Below, in pieces: positions 34,055 to 45,167 of a stretch of 64,000 nt of DNA (its first letter is position 1; each line of letters begins with the position of its first letter). The notes below the pieces were generated by a model. The model saw only the letters and a list, made by a program, of their open reading frames with translations. It was not told where the DNA came from and ran no database searches. Source of the stretch: Primula veris (Eukaryota > Streptophyta > Magnoliopsida > Ericales > Primulaceae); NCBI GenBank assembly GCA_963682055.1, contig OY821742.1, forward strand, positions 32,831,060 to 32,895,059. The letters run 5' to 3'. A program made the position numbers and the translations under genes.

Positions 34055-34786
34055 ATTCGAGAGCACGAAGGGGAAAGCATCAGCCAATCTCTCAACAGTC
34101 AGGAGAATAGATAGAGAGGCAGAAAAATTTTTGGCGGGAAGAACCAACCCTAGAGAGAGAAAATAAGAGATATTTTTTTCAACAAATTATGAGATAAAAA
34201 CCAAAAGGATTACTTATCACAGTTAAAAGGAGTGGAGCCACAGAAAGAATAAAATAATAACCGTCTTTTCGTGTGACAGAGGTTCACCTTTTTTCCAACC
34301 ACAGAAAAGTCCCCAACTGCTGCTATGTCTGCAAATCAATGCTCCAGATCTTGCCACGTCAGATAATGTATCCCACTACCCAAGGCAGTTCACATCATTA
34401 CACCTAAATAAACGGCCAGTGGACCCTACCACGAAAAGCTTCCAGCATACGCTGCCAATATTACCAAACCGAGGATGTCCTCCGATTAAGTTCCTCAACG
34501 CCAAACCGTGTCTTACCCGAATAGCACACCGAACAAGATGGACGGAGACCGTTCCTAGCTCGACGGCACTTAAGCATCAAGTCTAACAACGCTCTCCGGG
34601 GGGATAACCACGGTGCACCGTGCTCGGTGTCCGATACTGAGAGACATCGAATGATATCAACATAAAGGCAAAGCAAATAAAATAGATAGGATCGAGTTGC
34701 AAAACACAAGTTTTATTCATCCACAAAGGGGGATACAAACAAACAGTACAACAGGAAAAGAAAAGTTTACAAGAAATACACCCATC
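34055..34786. other. Antisense intergenic/promoter region in the gypsy element
   Basis: This gap separates the antisense PF04195-like gene from the next antisense ORF. It holds TTGCCACGTCAG (34351-34362), which contains an ACGT core. A minus-strand poly(A)-like signal, AATAAA (34717-34712), lies about 70 bp downstream of the next antisense ORF's stop. The frame at 34461-34709 shows no family features. Confidence 0.5.
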
Positions 34787-35149
34787 CTACTTCTTCGAAC
34801 TGCCCCCCATGTCGACATCCTTCTTCGCCAAGAGCTCCTCCAGACGCTCTTTTTCCCTAATCAAATGAGAAATGCCAATCTCCGCTTGTTTAAGAGAATA
34901 AGATTGAGACTTGCACTTCTGCTCAGCTTTAAAACGAGCAGCGCTCTCCTCCTGCCAATACTGTTTGAACCGCCTCATTTCGGTCTGAGCACACTTAAGA
35001 TCATGCTTCAGCCACGACATCTCAATTTCTTTTAACTGAAGAGGAGTTAAATCCTCTTCCCCGAAACCAGGGGGACGGGGTAGCAAGAAGGTAGGCTCCT
35101 CTTCCAGAAGGGCTTTCTTTTTGGAGGCAGATCTAGTAATGGGAGCCAT
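34787..35149 (-). CDS. Antisense small coiled-coil ORF 1 (120 aa)
   Basis: ATG at 35149 starts MAPITRSASKKK; an earlier in-frame Met at 35218 would add a hydrophobic leader but overlaps the TATA-like box, so the inner start is preferred. The protein has a basic start, a PPGFGEEDLTPLQLKEIEMS middle, and a C-terminal coiled coil (HLIREKERLEELLAKKD) ending GGSSKK. TATAAA lies at 35223-35218, about 70 bp upstream, and AATAAA at 34717-34712 downstream. It therefore looks like a self-contained unit. No known domain; function unknown. Confidence 0.6.
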   Translation of the reverse strand: MAPITRSASKKKALLEEEPTFLLPRPPGFGEEDLTPLQLKEIEMSWLKHDLKCAQTEMRRFKQYWQEESAARFKAEQKCKSQSYSLKQAEIGISHLIREKERLEELLAKKDVDMGGSSKK

Positions 35150-35381
35150 CTCGCAAGTTAGAAGAAACAAGAGAGAGAAAAGGAGATTGGATAATGAAGT
35201 ACAGGCAATAGGGAGCATTTATAAAAAAATTCAAGGGTACAAAAAACGAAAAGGCACAAAGTACGAGGCGTTGCAACGGTTCACAAGACAGGCACGAAAT
35301 ATGAAAAGGTACAACTTACCCAAAAACAGAAAAGAAAATACAAATTACAAAACGGGAAATACATTAGAAAACTAGCCCAAT

Positions 35382-35861
35382 CTAAGGATCAATGGGCGGA
35401 AAAACCGAACTACCAGACCGAGAGAAAGCTACCCGAGCAGAGCATTCAAATCGAGCTTGGTAGGAGTCATTCATGACTACCAGACACTCATTCTCCCTGG
35501 AGAGCTCGGTGTTCGTCCTAGCAAGGACCCTGACGCGCTCCTCAAGCCGAGCATTCCTAACCGTCATACTAGCTAGGCATTGAGGGGAGTTATCGAACTC
35601 ATCCTGAGCACGATCCCAAATCTCACCGGCCTCGTACCAAGAGTTAGCCAGGTGATTTCTGTGCAACAACAAATTATCAACCTGGCGACTCAAGGCCGAG
35701 ATCTCGGTCCATTTAATTGTCTCCTCGGGGTGTGAGTTATACAAACTCAAAGGCAGGACACCATACTCCTTCTCAAGCTTAGCCATTCTATGACGGACCC
35801 GAGATACATCAGCATCCAAGTCCTTCATCTGAGCATGATACCTCACCACGGGCTCAGACAT
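35382..35861 (-). CDS. Antisense small coiled-coil ORF 2 (159 aa)
   Basis: ATG at 35861 starts MSEPVVRYHAQMKD; the frame is intact to the stop at 35382. It has two helical, heptad-like segments: KDLDADVSRVRHRMAKLEKE near the N-terminus and RNARLEERVRVLARTNTELS near residue 105. TATAAA is at 35963-35958, about 95 bp upstream. I recognise no enzyme or binding domain. It resembles its neighbours only in size, orientation and coiled-coil content. Confidence 0.6.
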   Translation of the reverse strand: MSEPVVRYHAQMKDLDADVSRVRHRMAKLEKEYGVLPLSLYNSHPEETIKWTEISALSRQVDNLLLHRNHLANSWYEAGEIWDRAQDEFDNSPQCLASMTVRNARLEERVRVLARTNTELSRENECLVVMNDSYQARFECSARVAFSRSGSSVFPPIDP

Positions 35862-36775
35862 TAGGAAAAGTTATTTTTGTACAGAAGGAGATGAGAGATG
35901 AAAGAGAAGCGAACACAGTATGAAAAAGAATATATTATGAAGAAAGGTTGAAGAGTCTTTATAGAGCAAAGATAATATGGTATTGTCTGACAATGCTTGG
36001 GAACATGCATGTTTGACCAGCCTGCCATGTCTCAGATATCACCTGGCACCGGTACAGTAAGAAATAAAAGAAAGAAGACATTCGAATAGCCTACATTCCA
36101 GAAAAAGACAAACCACAAATGCAACATAAAAAGAAGTGCAATATATAGGGGCAAAGAAAATTTTCATTAATAAAGGTGGGATACATCACTGTTCATTACA
36201 TCAGGGGACTACATCGAAAGAAAATATATTACATTGAGATCTGTTACATCAGAAGGCAACAAAAACAAAAAAAAATCTATTGTATCAGGAGGCAACATAG
36301 CCAAAGAAGATCGACTATATCAGTAAATCCAGCTGGCAGGAGGAGCGAACAGGCGACGATGGGGAAGAGGAAGAAAAAGATGAAGAGGAACATAAAGAAG
36401 AAGTGAAAAATAACGAAGAAAGGAAACATAAAAAAGAAGAGTCCTGCTCAAATAGAGAGAACAAAGTATAAAAAAAAAAAAAAAAGAAGAAGAAGAGTGC
36501 AAGAAAACGAAGAAGAAAAAGGTGGTGAGACCGAGGAGGAAGAAAGAGAAAGGAAAAAAAGTAGAGAGAACAAAATATAAAATAAAAAAAAAAATGACAA
36601 AAACCCTAGAAGTAACAACAAACCCGAGGGACTCGGGGTTGATCGTTACATCATAGTGGTGTAAAGAAGATGAAGAAAAAGAAAAAGAAAGAGAAAAAGG
36701 AAAAAATGTGGAAAAAGAGAAACAGAAAAAGAGGAAAAGAAGAAGAGTACAAGAGAATAAGGCAAAAAGAAATTA
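35862..36775. other. Antisense spacer with purine-rich low-complexity sequence
   Basis: From about 36350 to 36600 and 36660 to 36770 the plus strand is almost pure A/G (GAAGAAGAAAAAGG types), so open frames here on both strands are products of composition. Two near-repeats of ACATCAG(A/G)(A/G)GGCAACA occur near 36246 and 36284. Confidence 0.6.
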
Positions 36776-37069
36776 TTAGGGGGAAGTCGATCGGTATCGG
36801 TGAGAGGGCCCGGCAGAGACATTCCTGTCTCGAAGTGTCGGGTTCCCCCTCAACACCTCATTCTCTTCGACTAGAGCCCGACGAGCACGTCGACAATAAT
36901 CCAGCTCGGACCTTAGCCAAGTCAATTCCCGAACCATCTCGGTATGGTGATAACGCATCACCTTTAACTCCTATTCAGCATCCTTCAACAGCTTTAGTGC
37001 ATGGCCATAGGAGGCTTCAAAAGCCTCCACTTGCAAAACCAATGCAGATTTGGTGGAAGAACCTTCCAT
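36776..37069 (-). pseudogene. Antisense small coiled-coil ORF 3, one stop
   Basis: ATG at 37069 starts MEGSSTKSALVLQVEAFEAS. The frame is interrupted by TAG at 36973-36971 and continues with MRYHHTEMVRELTWLRSELD and RRARRALVEENEVLRGN to a stop at 36776. Total about 97 codons. TATAAATA at 37161-37154 lies about 85 bp upstream. The stop could result from a single C-to-T change. Coiled-coil character is clear in the second half. Confidence 0.55.
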
Positions 37070-37630
37070 TTTTAGGAAGTTATAAGATAAAATCCTGTAT
37101 ATAATGAAGAGAGATAAGGGGGAGATTGTGAAGAAATCCATATCTTAAGAAGGTATTTATAGATAAATTAAGGAAGGATTAATGTGGGGAATTGCAACCG
37201 TTCATCAAAAGACGCTGGAAAACATGGGAAATTGAAAAGGTGCGTCTGTTGAGAAGAAACGTTTGGGTTCAGGCCAGTATTTAAAGAGGGTAAATCTCTA
37301 AAAAGCTTCTACACGTGTCAGTTGCGCCAGCATTCAAATAGGGAAGTGCAACAGTGTCAAGATTTAAAGGATAAGATTTGTGCACAGGGCTCAAGAAATC
37401 CCATTACTTCCTAAATGCAGAGACTAAGAAGATTTAGTGGATAAGGTCAAGCACAAGACCCAAGAAAAATCATTAATGAAGACACACGCGTGCGCAGTAA
37501 AGGGAAAATTGCATTGGGAAAATAAATCATATAAGAACAAGAGAAAGAAGAGTTTTCATTAATCATCGGTAAATTTATTACAAGATGCTACTCGACAAAA
37601 AGTCATTACAAAAAAGGAAGGAAAAGAGAA

Positions 37631-37966
37631 TTATTTTGTAGGACCAGCTTCATCCTCGGGCCTCTTCTTAGACCGAGCATACACTTCCTTGAGGGCCAAT
37701 TTATAAGCCCTCTTGGAAGCGATATGCCTCTCTCTAGAAGCCTCAAGCTTTTTGATCCGAGCACGAGCCCAAATATTGTCGATCAGAGACCTGTGATATT
37801 CATTCTCCATGGCCTCCAAGCGCTCGTCCATCTCAGCAGCTCGGCGAGCCTCCATGGTTAAAGAGGCCACCCTCCTTTCGAGGATACGAGCCTTCCTAAC
37901 CTCCTCCTCTAGATGGGCAACATATTCGGGAAGATTGTCACCACTATTTTCACGAGGAGAAGCCAT
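37631..37966 (-). CDS. Antisense small coiled-coil ORF 4, paralogue of ORF 5
   Basis: The frame encodes 111 residues from MASPRENSGDN; another Met three codons upstream (37975) is possible, but the paralogue also starts MASP. It reads YVAHLEEEVRKARILERRVA, then ARIKKLEAS and SKRAYKLALKEVYARSKK, ending DEAGPTK. TATAAAA at 38017-38011 lies about 45 bp upstream, and AATAAA at 37579-37574 about 50 bp downstream of the stop. The match with ORF 5 along the whole length shows a tandem duplication. Function unknown. Confidence 0.65.
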   Translation of the reverse strand: MASPRENSGDNLPEYVAHLEEEVRKARILERRVASLTMEARRAAEMDERLEAMENEYHRSLIDNIWARARIKKLEASRERHIASKRAYKLALKEVYARSKKRPEDEAGPTK

Positions 37967-38010
37967 TTGATTCATTAGGAGAATTATACAAAAAGACAGA
38001 TACAGCCCCT

Positions 38011-38017
38011 TTTTATA
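38011..38017 (-). promoter_or_regulatory. TATA-like box of antisense ORF 4
   Basis: Minus strand TATAAAA in the context CCTATAAAAAGGGG, about 45 bp upstream of the ATG at 37966. Equivalent boxes are at 38621-38615, 37161-37154, 35963-35958 and 35223-35218. Confidence 0.55.
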
Positions 38018-38250
38018 GGAAGAAGTAACGGGGAAGATCAGAGGTCATCTCGAAGAAAGACAAACCCTCGAGCTTCTCAGAGGCATTTAATGCCCAACCA
38101 ACTATTGTTCAAGTCTAATTGAGTCATCCAATGAGGTATTAAAGAAATAAACAGACAGGAATGAAAATAGGAAATATTTTATTAATATTTTCAATAATAC
38201 GATTACAACTGGGTAATGATATCCAATACAAAAGAAATCACAAAAGTTAA

Positions 38251-38561
38251 TTATTCCGAGGAAGGGCCTGCTTCATCATCATCCGATCCCGGCTTGGACC
38301 GATCATGCAGCTCCTTAAAAGCAAGCTTATAGGCCCTCTTTGCTGCCTTTTCCTTAGCCAGGGAAGCCTCGAGCCGCTTTATACGTTCAAAGGCCCAATC
38401 CAGGTCGGCCATCGTCAAGTGATGAGCCGCGTCCATATCAGACAGCCTTTTGTCACATCCGCCAGTTTCTTTTTCATGCCACGAGCCTTCTTGACCTCAT
38501 TCTCCAAGTAAGCGACATAATCTGAAGAACGGTCTCCAGTAGAACCATTGGGAGAAGCCAT
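38251..38561 (-). pseudogene. Antisense small coiled-coil ORF 5, frameshifted paralogue
   Basis: ATG at 38561 starts MASPNGSTGDRSSDYVAYLE, closely like ORF 4. A one-base shift near 38452 ends that frame early, and the second half continues in another frame (AFERIKRLEASLAKEKAAKR, AYKLAFKELHDRSK, DEAGPSSE). TATAAAA at 38621-38615 is about 55 bp upstream and AATAAA at 38183-38178 about 70 bp downstream. Spacing of 285 bp to ORF 4 suggests duplication of a whole promoter-ORF-terminator unit. Confidence 0.65.
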
Positions 38562-38811
38562 TGAGCCGCAGTCGAAGTAATAATAAATGGGATAATGAAG
38601 GATGGGGAACTTTCTTTTATAGTATATAACTGTTGGAAAGATCAAGGGTTTCCCTCGAAAAAAGATACCAAGATAGGACTTCTTAATGACCTCAAATGGG
38701 CCCCAGGGAACCGTCATAAATCTATCGCGTTTCTCAATGAAGCCTTGGGAACAACAAAACCGAAGCAATATCCTCGACAGACCGAGCATGACTCCCTCGA
38801 CGTGGAGACCA

Positions 38812-38834
38812 CACCGAGGAAGTCAGGGAGCACT
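38812..38834 (+). other. Gypsy polypurine tract region
   Basis: CACCGAGGAAGTCAGGGAG is purine-rich and ends at the 3' LTR. The tract is less pure than usual. Confidence 0.5.
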
Positions 38835-39388
38835 TGATAGAACATAAAAATTGGACCCGAATATACATATTCGGGTACGAATCGACCCACCCATCATAGA
38901 GGGGTATCCAATGCTTGAATGGGCTATCACATGCCTTTCTTTGAGAATAAGAGTAGATATTACTAAAAGCCCAAGCCCACTTAACTAGGGACCCATGTCT
39001 GAAAAATCCCATGAGATGGAGACATTTGTCAACATCCTAGGATGAATAATTGCCTATAAATAGCCAAGTATCCCCCCTAAGAATGGACCAGAAAACATAT
39101 CTCAAAAATATAGAGAGAAGGAGAGAAAAGATAAAAACTAGTCAGAACGTATCACATCAAGAGCCTAACCGAGCAAGGTAGAAAATCGAGCACCGAATAG
39201 AAGAGAAAGATCACATTCAGGATCAAACAGCGAATCCGAGCATAAGTATAGTGATAGAAGTTGTAGTCCGAACAAGGGCAATTGCCGAATAATAATAAAG
39301 ATCAAGAAGTGTTCATCGTTTATTGTCAATTCATTATATATTATTGTTGAAAAGCCTAACGCTACCGACCAAAGTTATGGCTTTGTCA
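38835..39388 (+). repeat. Gypsy 3' LTR
   Basis: The 554-bp LTR matches 21972-22525 and is followed by the target duplication AGCTT (39389-39393). TATA box copy at 39053-39062. Confidence 0.97.
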
Positions 39389-39393
39389 AGCTT

Positions 39394-40245
39394 AGTTCAT
39401 GGCTTTCTGGTCTAGTCATTCTTCCGAATTAATTCAAGCTTATTTTTGCTCTATTTGGTTGTGAAAAGTGTATGCTAATTAAATCTAAGTGCATTCGGGT
39501 TAAATGTGTACAATTTTGGCTATGTTTGTTAACATATTTTTTGGTCTAAAATTAAATTTTAAAAATCTATTGAAAAGCTACATATATTTTAAAAATCTGA
39601 TTTTTTTAGCTTTTTTAGCATAAAAATATAATTTTGAAAAGCTAAATAATCTGACTTTCCAAACATCCACATATTTTTAAAATACAAAATGTAAAAATCA
39701 ACTAAAAAAAAATGTTGTCAAAGGGATCATATATCTCCTAAAAGGCCCATAAATCTCTATTTAAATGGACAAGAGAGTAGTTCAAAATTACATTTTCAAC
39801 TTCAAAGTATCTTGTCATTTGAAGATCTACAACCGCTCACCACCACCACCACTATCGAAGTAACGCCGCCGGCCATAACGGACAGGCGACGGCGACATTG
39901 TATTGTGTTTCCGAACGAGATAATTTTCGTATTTGAAATCGTTTACTTTTTTAAAGATATATCTAACCCAATTTACAAAATTTGTTTTGGACACTACATG
40001 TGAAAATAGTACGGCATTGTTTTGAATCATGGAAGTGTTCACTTTATTTTGGTCTTAAAAATTGGCCCGGATGTCAAATTTAGATCTTTTTTCCTTTTAA
40101 ATCATGTGTTTTTAAAAATATATTCAATCATTTCTTCAAAAAAAAACCAGTGTCTTGAAAAGAAAATTAGTTCTTGGAAAACTAATGGCCGGGGAATAAT
40201 ATCCTTACGAAACGGTGTCTCAATATAAATATTGTCATATTGAAA
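39394..40245. other. Intergenic DNA
   Basis: The first part continues the site interrupted by the gypsy element. From about 39925 the sequence resembles 15990-16090 (AACCCAATTTACAAAAT and neighbours), the start of the second copy of the local duplication. The 63-aa frame at 39812 contains a His/Thr-rich CACCAC run and is not supported as a gene. Confidence 0.5.
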
Positions 40246-40505
40246 GGGAAAAAATACATTTAGTGTACTGTACTATCTGTTGTTAACGATTTAGGTATCA
40301 GACTACCAAAGTTAACAATTGACGTATTGAACTATCATAATATTCACAATTCAGATACTGCCGTTAAATTAGTTGGATGGAACTTAGTTTAGTTTTTCAT
40401 TTTGGCCATATTGTTTGTAATTTATATAAATTTAACCCTTAATTTTATGAAATATTTTATTTTAGTATAAATTCAAATATATATATATATATATTTGTAT
40501 ATAAT

Positions 40506-40537
<32 letters not shown>

Positions 40538-41154
40538 GTTATATTAATGTATGTATAAAAATATATATAATATAATGCATGTATGCATATTATTGCAAAT
40601 AATTTAAATTCTAGATGATCTTTGTGTATAAATAAAAATTATAAATACTTAACAAATATATTTTATTTAAAAAAATAAATATTTTTTTGAAAAAAACAAC
40701 AATTTTCTTGCCGTTTTTTCATGAAAGTATTCAAATAATGATGTGACCTCAAATAATTTTTGCTCGAATGTCATAAATCTAAAATTTACTTTATTTTTGT
40801 TTAAGAGAAAGTGTAAAAAAAAAATTATAATTTTTTTATTTAAAAAAAAATCAAAGAAAATCTAGTCACATAATATGTTTTTTAAACTGAGATACTTATT
40901 ATGTATGTATATGTATGTGTTTTAGTAAAAATATTGTAAATTGTAATGTTTCGAAAAGACATAATTAAATTTATACAAATTGCAAAGAATATGACCAAAA
41001 TGAAAAGTGAAACTAAGTTTCATCCAACTAAATTAACGGCAGTACATGAATTGTGAATATTATGATAGTTCAGTACGTCAATTGTTAACTTTATTAGTCT
41101 GATACCTAAATCATTAAAAATATATAATACAGTACACTAAATGTATTTTTCCTC
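40246..41154. mobile_element. Mutator-like foldback MITE, ~190-bp TIRs, TSD TATTGAAA
   Basis: The outer ~190 bp on each side are inverted copies (AAATACATTTAGTGTACTG at the left and its complement at the right). TATTGAAA lies on both sides (40238-40245 and 41155-41162). Long TIRs with an 8-9-bp duplication fit Mutator-like elements. The centre is AT-rich with (TA)n/(CA)n at 40480-40540. No open frame. Confidence 0.88.
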
Positions 41155-43063
41155 TATTGAAACTAATGTCTCGGTTTACTAGTGTCACATGTCGTTGATT
41201 CTTATAAAATTTGTGATTTTTATAATTTTTATTTTTTTTGTGAAAAATGTATTTTGGTGGGATTTTGCATTTTTATGATTCTATTTAATTTTTGTGTGTC
41301 TTTTTATATAATTTGGGTCTTTTTGAGTTATTTTGTGAAAAATATGAGATTTGTGGTTGTTTACGGCTTTGCTACTCTTATAACCCGAATAGTTCAGATG
41401 CCTAGTGTCTAATTAATATTTCTAAACCGTCTTTGGCCAAAATTGTGCCTAATATAAAATGCAATGTATCATTTCAAAAAAATATAAAATATAAAATGCA
41501 ATACAAGGTTGACACTAACTTTTAATGAGAAGCAAACAAAGTCATTGTGACAAGGATTTCAACTTGGTCAAAAGAGGTTACAAATTACAATAGCCAAAAG
41601 ATAAGGTGACTATGGCCGGTTTTGCTCCCGTGCAAACAGTGCCTATGCACATGGTCAAAAAAATTAAGAGCACAAAATATTTAAATGTTTTGAGTATATA
41701 TAGAGTATATAAAATTATACAGATATTAAATATATGTTGTCCAAATTGATAGAGTGCGAATGTTTTAAAATTTTAATGATAGTTCTTAGGTTCAATACTC
41801 TAACATTTTATAGTTTTTTGTTTGTTATTAAGAGTTGTACTATATTAATGGCTTCCATAATTATTAAATAGTAATTCTCAAACTACAAACCTTTTACCTA
41901 TAACATATTTTGCATATATTTATACTAATCAAATTTATCTTATATCTTATTTTTTTATGGGGTAAATCACTGGTAAATGTTAGATTTAATAAAATTAAAA
42001 ATGATAAATCGATAATTTTTAAGACCATGTTAACCATAACTTAAAAGTTATAAAAGTTATTAACAAATATATTTGTATATCTTAAAATTATTAGAATAAA
42101 TTGTATATCATATTTTCTATATGGTGAGACAAATTTTTTAAATTGTGACACGCGGAGAACATTTAATCAACGTGTGATCTAACCTCACATTCGTCCTCCT
42201 CTCCCCAACTTCTTTTCATTGTTTCTCCATCCCTATTATTTCCCACCCCTGTTATTTCATAATTTTAAATTCGAATTCTTGCTATAAAGTAATTTATATT
42301 GACTCAAATTTATGCAAACTCAAAAAAAAAATTGAGGATAAAGTGGCGTGTTTTTTTTTATTTGTGGATCTTCAATTTGATCATGGAATTTTCTTTGCAT
42401 TTGCAATTTTACTGTTTTATTAAGTTATTTAAGTGCTAGAGTTTGGAATTTATAAATTTTTCTTTCATTTAATAATATTATAAAGTATGAATTTCCATGT
42501 CATACGTAGAAGAAAATAAACCATATAGTGGCGGATCTGGTGGTGTTATACATATAAAGTTATTAACGTTTTTTTTTTAGTAACACTATTTATTGTAGAC
42601 CGTGTATATTAAAAACGTGGGTGTGGCAACCACTAAATAATCAACACATATGTGAGAACCCAAAAATAATTATCATAAATTTAATTTAAAATTCAAACTA
42701 AATTATTCTATTGGTTGTCATACTCATACAAAATGTAAATTAGGATTATACAACTGTGTTTTTTTTTTTTTTATGGTTTGTGGGAAGTCATAAATTATAA
42801 GAAGGAAAATTAAAATTTCTTATGAGTATAAAATTGATTTAGAATCCCGTAATTGAAGACTATTAATTTAAAAAGTTAGTGGGAGGATAATGATCTGTAA
42901 AATTACTGCAAAAAAGAAAAGTTCACATTCCGGACCAAGCCAACCGGCTATTTCCGTTTTCCTGACCAAACGTCTAGCATTCCCTCACGCTTGGCGCCAG
43001 TAAAATAATATTAGTAGCAAAAGTTAAAAGCATCCAATTGGACTGAAAAAAAAAACAAGAGTT
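41155..43063. other. AT-rich intergenic DNA
   Basis: 41440-41610 matches 16120-16240 (GACAAGGATTTCAACTTGG and flanks), part of the local duplication. The rest shows no gene or clear element. The 76-aa frame at 41182-41412 is Phe-rich and looks like chance. Confidence 0.5.
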
Positions 43064-43450
43064 ACAGCATTCATAATATTTTTGTTAAGTTTTTAATGTT
43101 AAACAGTGACACATCATCGTTTAAAAAAATGTTAAATGACACATATGCATCTTAAATTTAATAACCACATTAGTTTCACTTTAACAATGATATCAATTTT
43201 TAATTAACAATTTCTCTTTTATTTTACTGGTCACTATTCTGGGAAGAATTTATAGGAGATAATAATGTTAATTGTATGCCGTGTTTGCCATGTCAGCAGT
43301 TGTACATTAAAAACATTGTTAACTTTAACAACTTTTTTAACTTCTATAAAGATAACACATATTTTAATGCAACTAATGAAGATAAAAAAATGCATTGTTA
43401 GCTAACTATTTTAGTTAACAATAGATATAACAAAACTATTGGAAATGCTA
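43064..43450. mobile_element. Possible MITE with short inverted ends
   Basis: The left end ACAGCATTCATAATATTTT and the right end, in reverse complement TTAGCATTTCCAATAGTTTT, are similar, and GTTAA-rich motifs recur inside in both orientations. The exact ends and target duplication are unclear. Confidence 0.4.
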
Positions 43451-43513
43451 AGAACAAAATAGTATATAAGAGGTAAAATGGGATGTGAGATGATATATGA
43501 GTTTTTCTTTTGT

Positions 43514-43713
43514 GCGGTCACTGTGTTTGGCTGCACATTGTGCTGTTAAATAAATGACCGTTGAATCATTTACTTTATATTTTGACCGTAAAATTTAAGG
43601 GTAGAATAATAAGGATTTTTTTTTAATAAGATTTTAGATATACAGATCTAATATAATGTGATCCAACGATTCTCTATTTAACAGCACAGTGTGCAGTCAA
43701 ACACAGTGACTGC
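43514..43713. mobile_element. 200-bp foldback MITE
   Basis: The arms of about 55 bp are inverted copies: GCGGTCACTGTGTTTGGCTG at the left and GCAGTCACTGTGTTTGACTG in reverse complement at the right, both continuing into GCTGTTAAATA. No clear target duplication. Non-coding. Confidence 0.8.
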
Positions 43714-43719
43714 ATATAA

Positions 43720-45088
43720 GGGGGGGACCCGATAGATATGGGTAGTATCATTTGCTAAATAACTGCTTTATAACTTCTATATTTAACGTTAAATGCATGC
43801 TGGAATACAAATGCCATCACAAAAAATATTTGTCTCAGCACGTAGGAAATATGACGTGATATGAAGGGTCTAGCTAAAATTTACTCGCGCTTAGGTGATA
43901 CATGCAAAGTTTTTTCTCATTGTCAAAATTTAAATTATAAAGCAACAATTTTAATTACAAATAATCACATATTACCATGCTTGATCATCCTTTAATTAGT
44001 CAACAATCGTTTCCTGAGTGTTCTCCATAATTATATACATTTGATATAAACCTAAGATACAATGGTCGTGTTGTTTACTTAGTCACCCTTATCATTAGCT
44101 TTATGGTTAAAACTAAGTATGAAATTTCACGTGATTTTTTGCCATTTTGGTTTATATATAACAGTATAACACTATTGGTCCGGTAGCTCTGGATAAAAAT
44201 CTAATATATATTTTTAACTATCAAATGATACACTAATTGTCACAAGGTTCAAAAAATATGTTTGATTTGGCCACATGTAACTATAGGAAATGATTTGGTC
44301 CTTGTAGAACAACTCTCTATATTATAGCTTACTCTTATGGTAATACCTCTGAATGACAAACTGATAATTTCTTTCTTTTCCGACTTAAGTCAATGTATTA
44401 AATCATAATCTTCCATCAAATAATAAGATAATAACTTTTTAAACACATTTAATAAATTTGTGTTTCTATCGATATCTTAATTAAATAACTCTACGTAATA
44501 ACAAATATAATTAGGACAATTTAGTGACATATTCTATTGTTGTTTGTTTCTTGTTAAAACTTAAAGAATATTTTTGTACTGTTTATTTATACAGTGGCTT
44601 ATTTTGTATTGTTTAATTTGAGTACAACGAAATCACAGATTAAGTAAATGTAACCACACCATCAGATGAACTTTTGAAGAATTTAATACAACAAAAGTTA
44701 GCTATATTTTGTTTTTATCGTACTTCTTTATATGAATATTTGCACTAAACAAAAAGACACTCTTTTTTTTTTTTTTTAAATAACAAAAAGACACTCTTTA
44801 AATTGATAAGTTATCACTGATTAATTTACAACTCTTTAAATTAATAAAATATCACGGTTCCAACATCATTAACCCATAGAGGTTGGTTTTACAGTAAAAA
44901 TCCACAAATGTTCAATATCTAATACAATCTTCATTAATTAATTAAAGATGATTTTCAAATATTGTCTTAACTATAAAGAACTTAAGAACCAAATCCCTGT
45001 AAATATCATGAAACAAATAATAATCCACACTATAAGGACCAAACAGAAGACATTTAGAAACTAGTGTTCCTATTTTAAATAACCCACA
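43720..45088. other. Intergenic DNA, second copy of the local duplication
   Basis: 43880-44140 is collinear with 16350-16503 joined to 18298-18410, that is, the same sequence without the Helitron. Around 44380 a diverged match to 19905-19960 follows. No gene is supported. Confidence 0.65.
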
Positions 45089-45167
45089 TATATAAATAAA
45101 TATATATATATATATATATATATATTATACTGTATATGGTTTTTTATATATATATATATATATATCT
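45089..45167. repeat. (TA)n microsatellite
   Basis: Two runs of alternating TA, interrupted by TATACTGTATATGG. Confidence 0.95.

Larger units (their letters stand above)
21972..39388 (+). mobile_element. 17.4-kb Ty3/gypsy element, Tat type, with antisense gene cassette
   Basis: Two 554-bp LTRs, the 5-bp duplication AGCTT (21967-21971 and 39389-39393), a gypsy-type primer site, gag, protease, RT, RNase H, a second RNase H domain and integrase define a Ty3/gypsy element. The RNase H duplicate next to integrase is a hallmark of the Tat lineage. About 10.3 kb lie between the end of pol and the 3' LTR, holding two tandem repeats and a long block of antisense coding sequence. LTR differences number about a dozen, so the insertion is fairly recent. 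Confidence 0.96.

Noticed and set aside
36320..36502. Phe/Ser-rich minus-strand frame
   Set aside because: Product of a purine-rich low-complexity tract.
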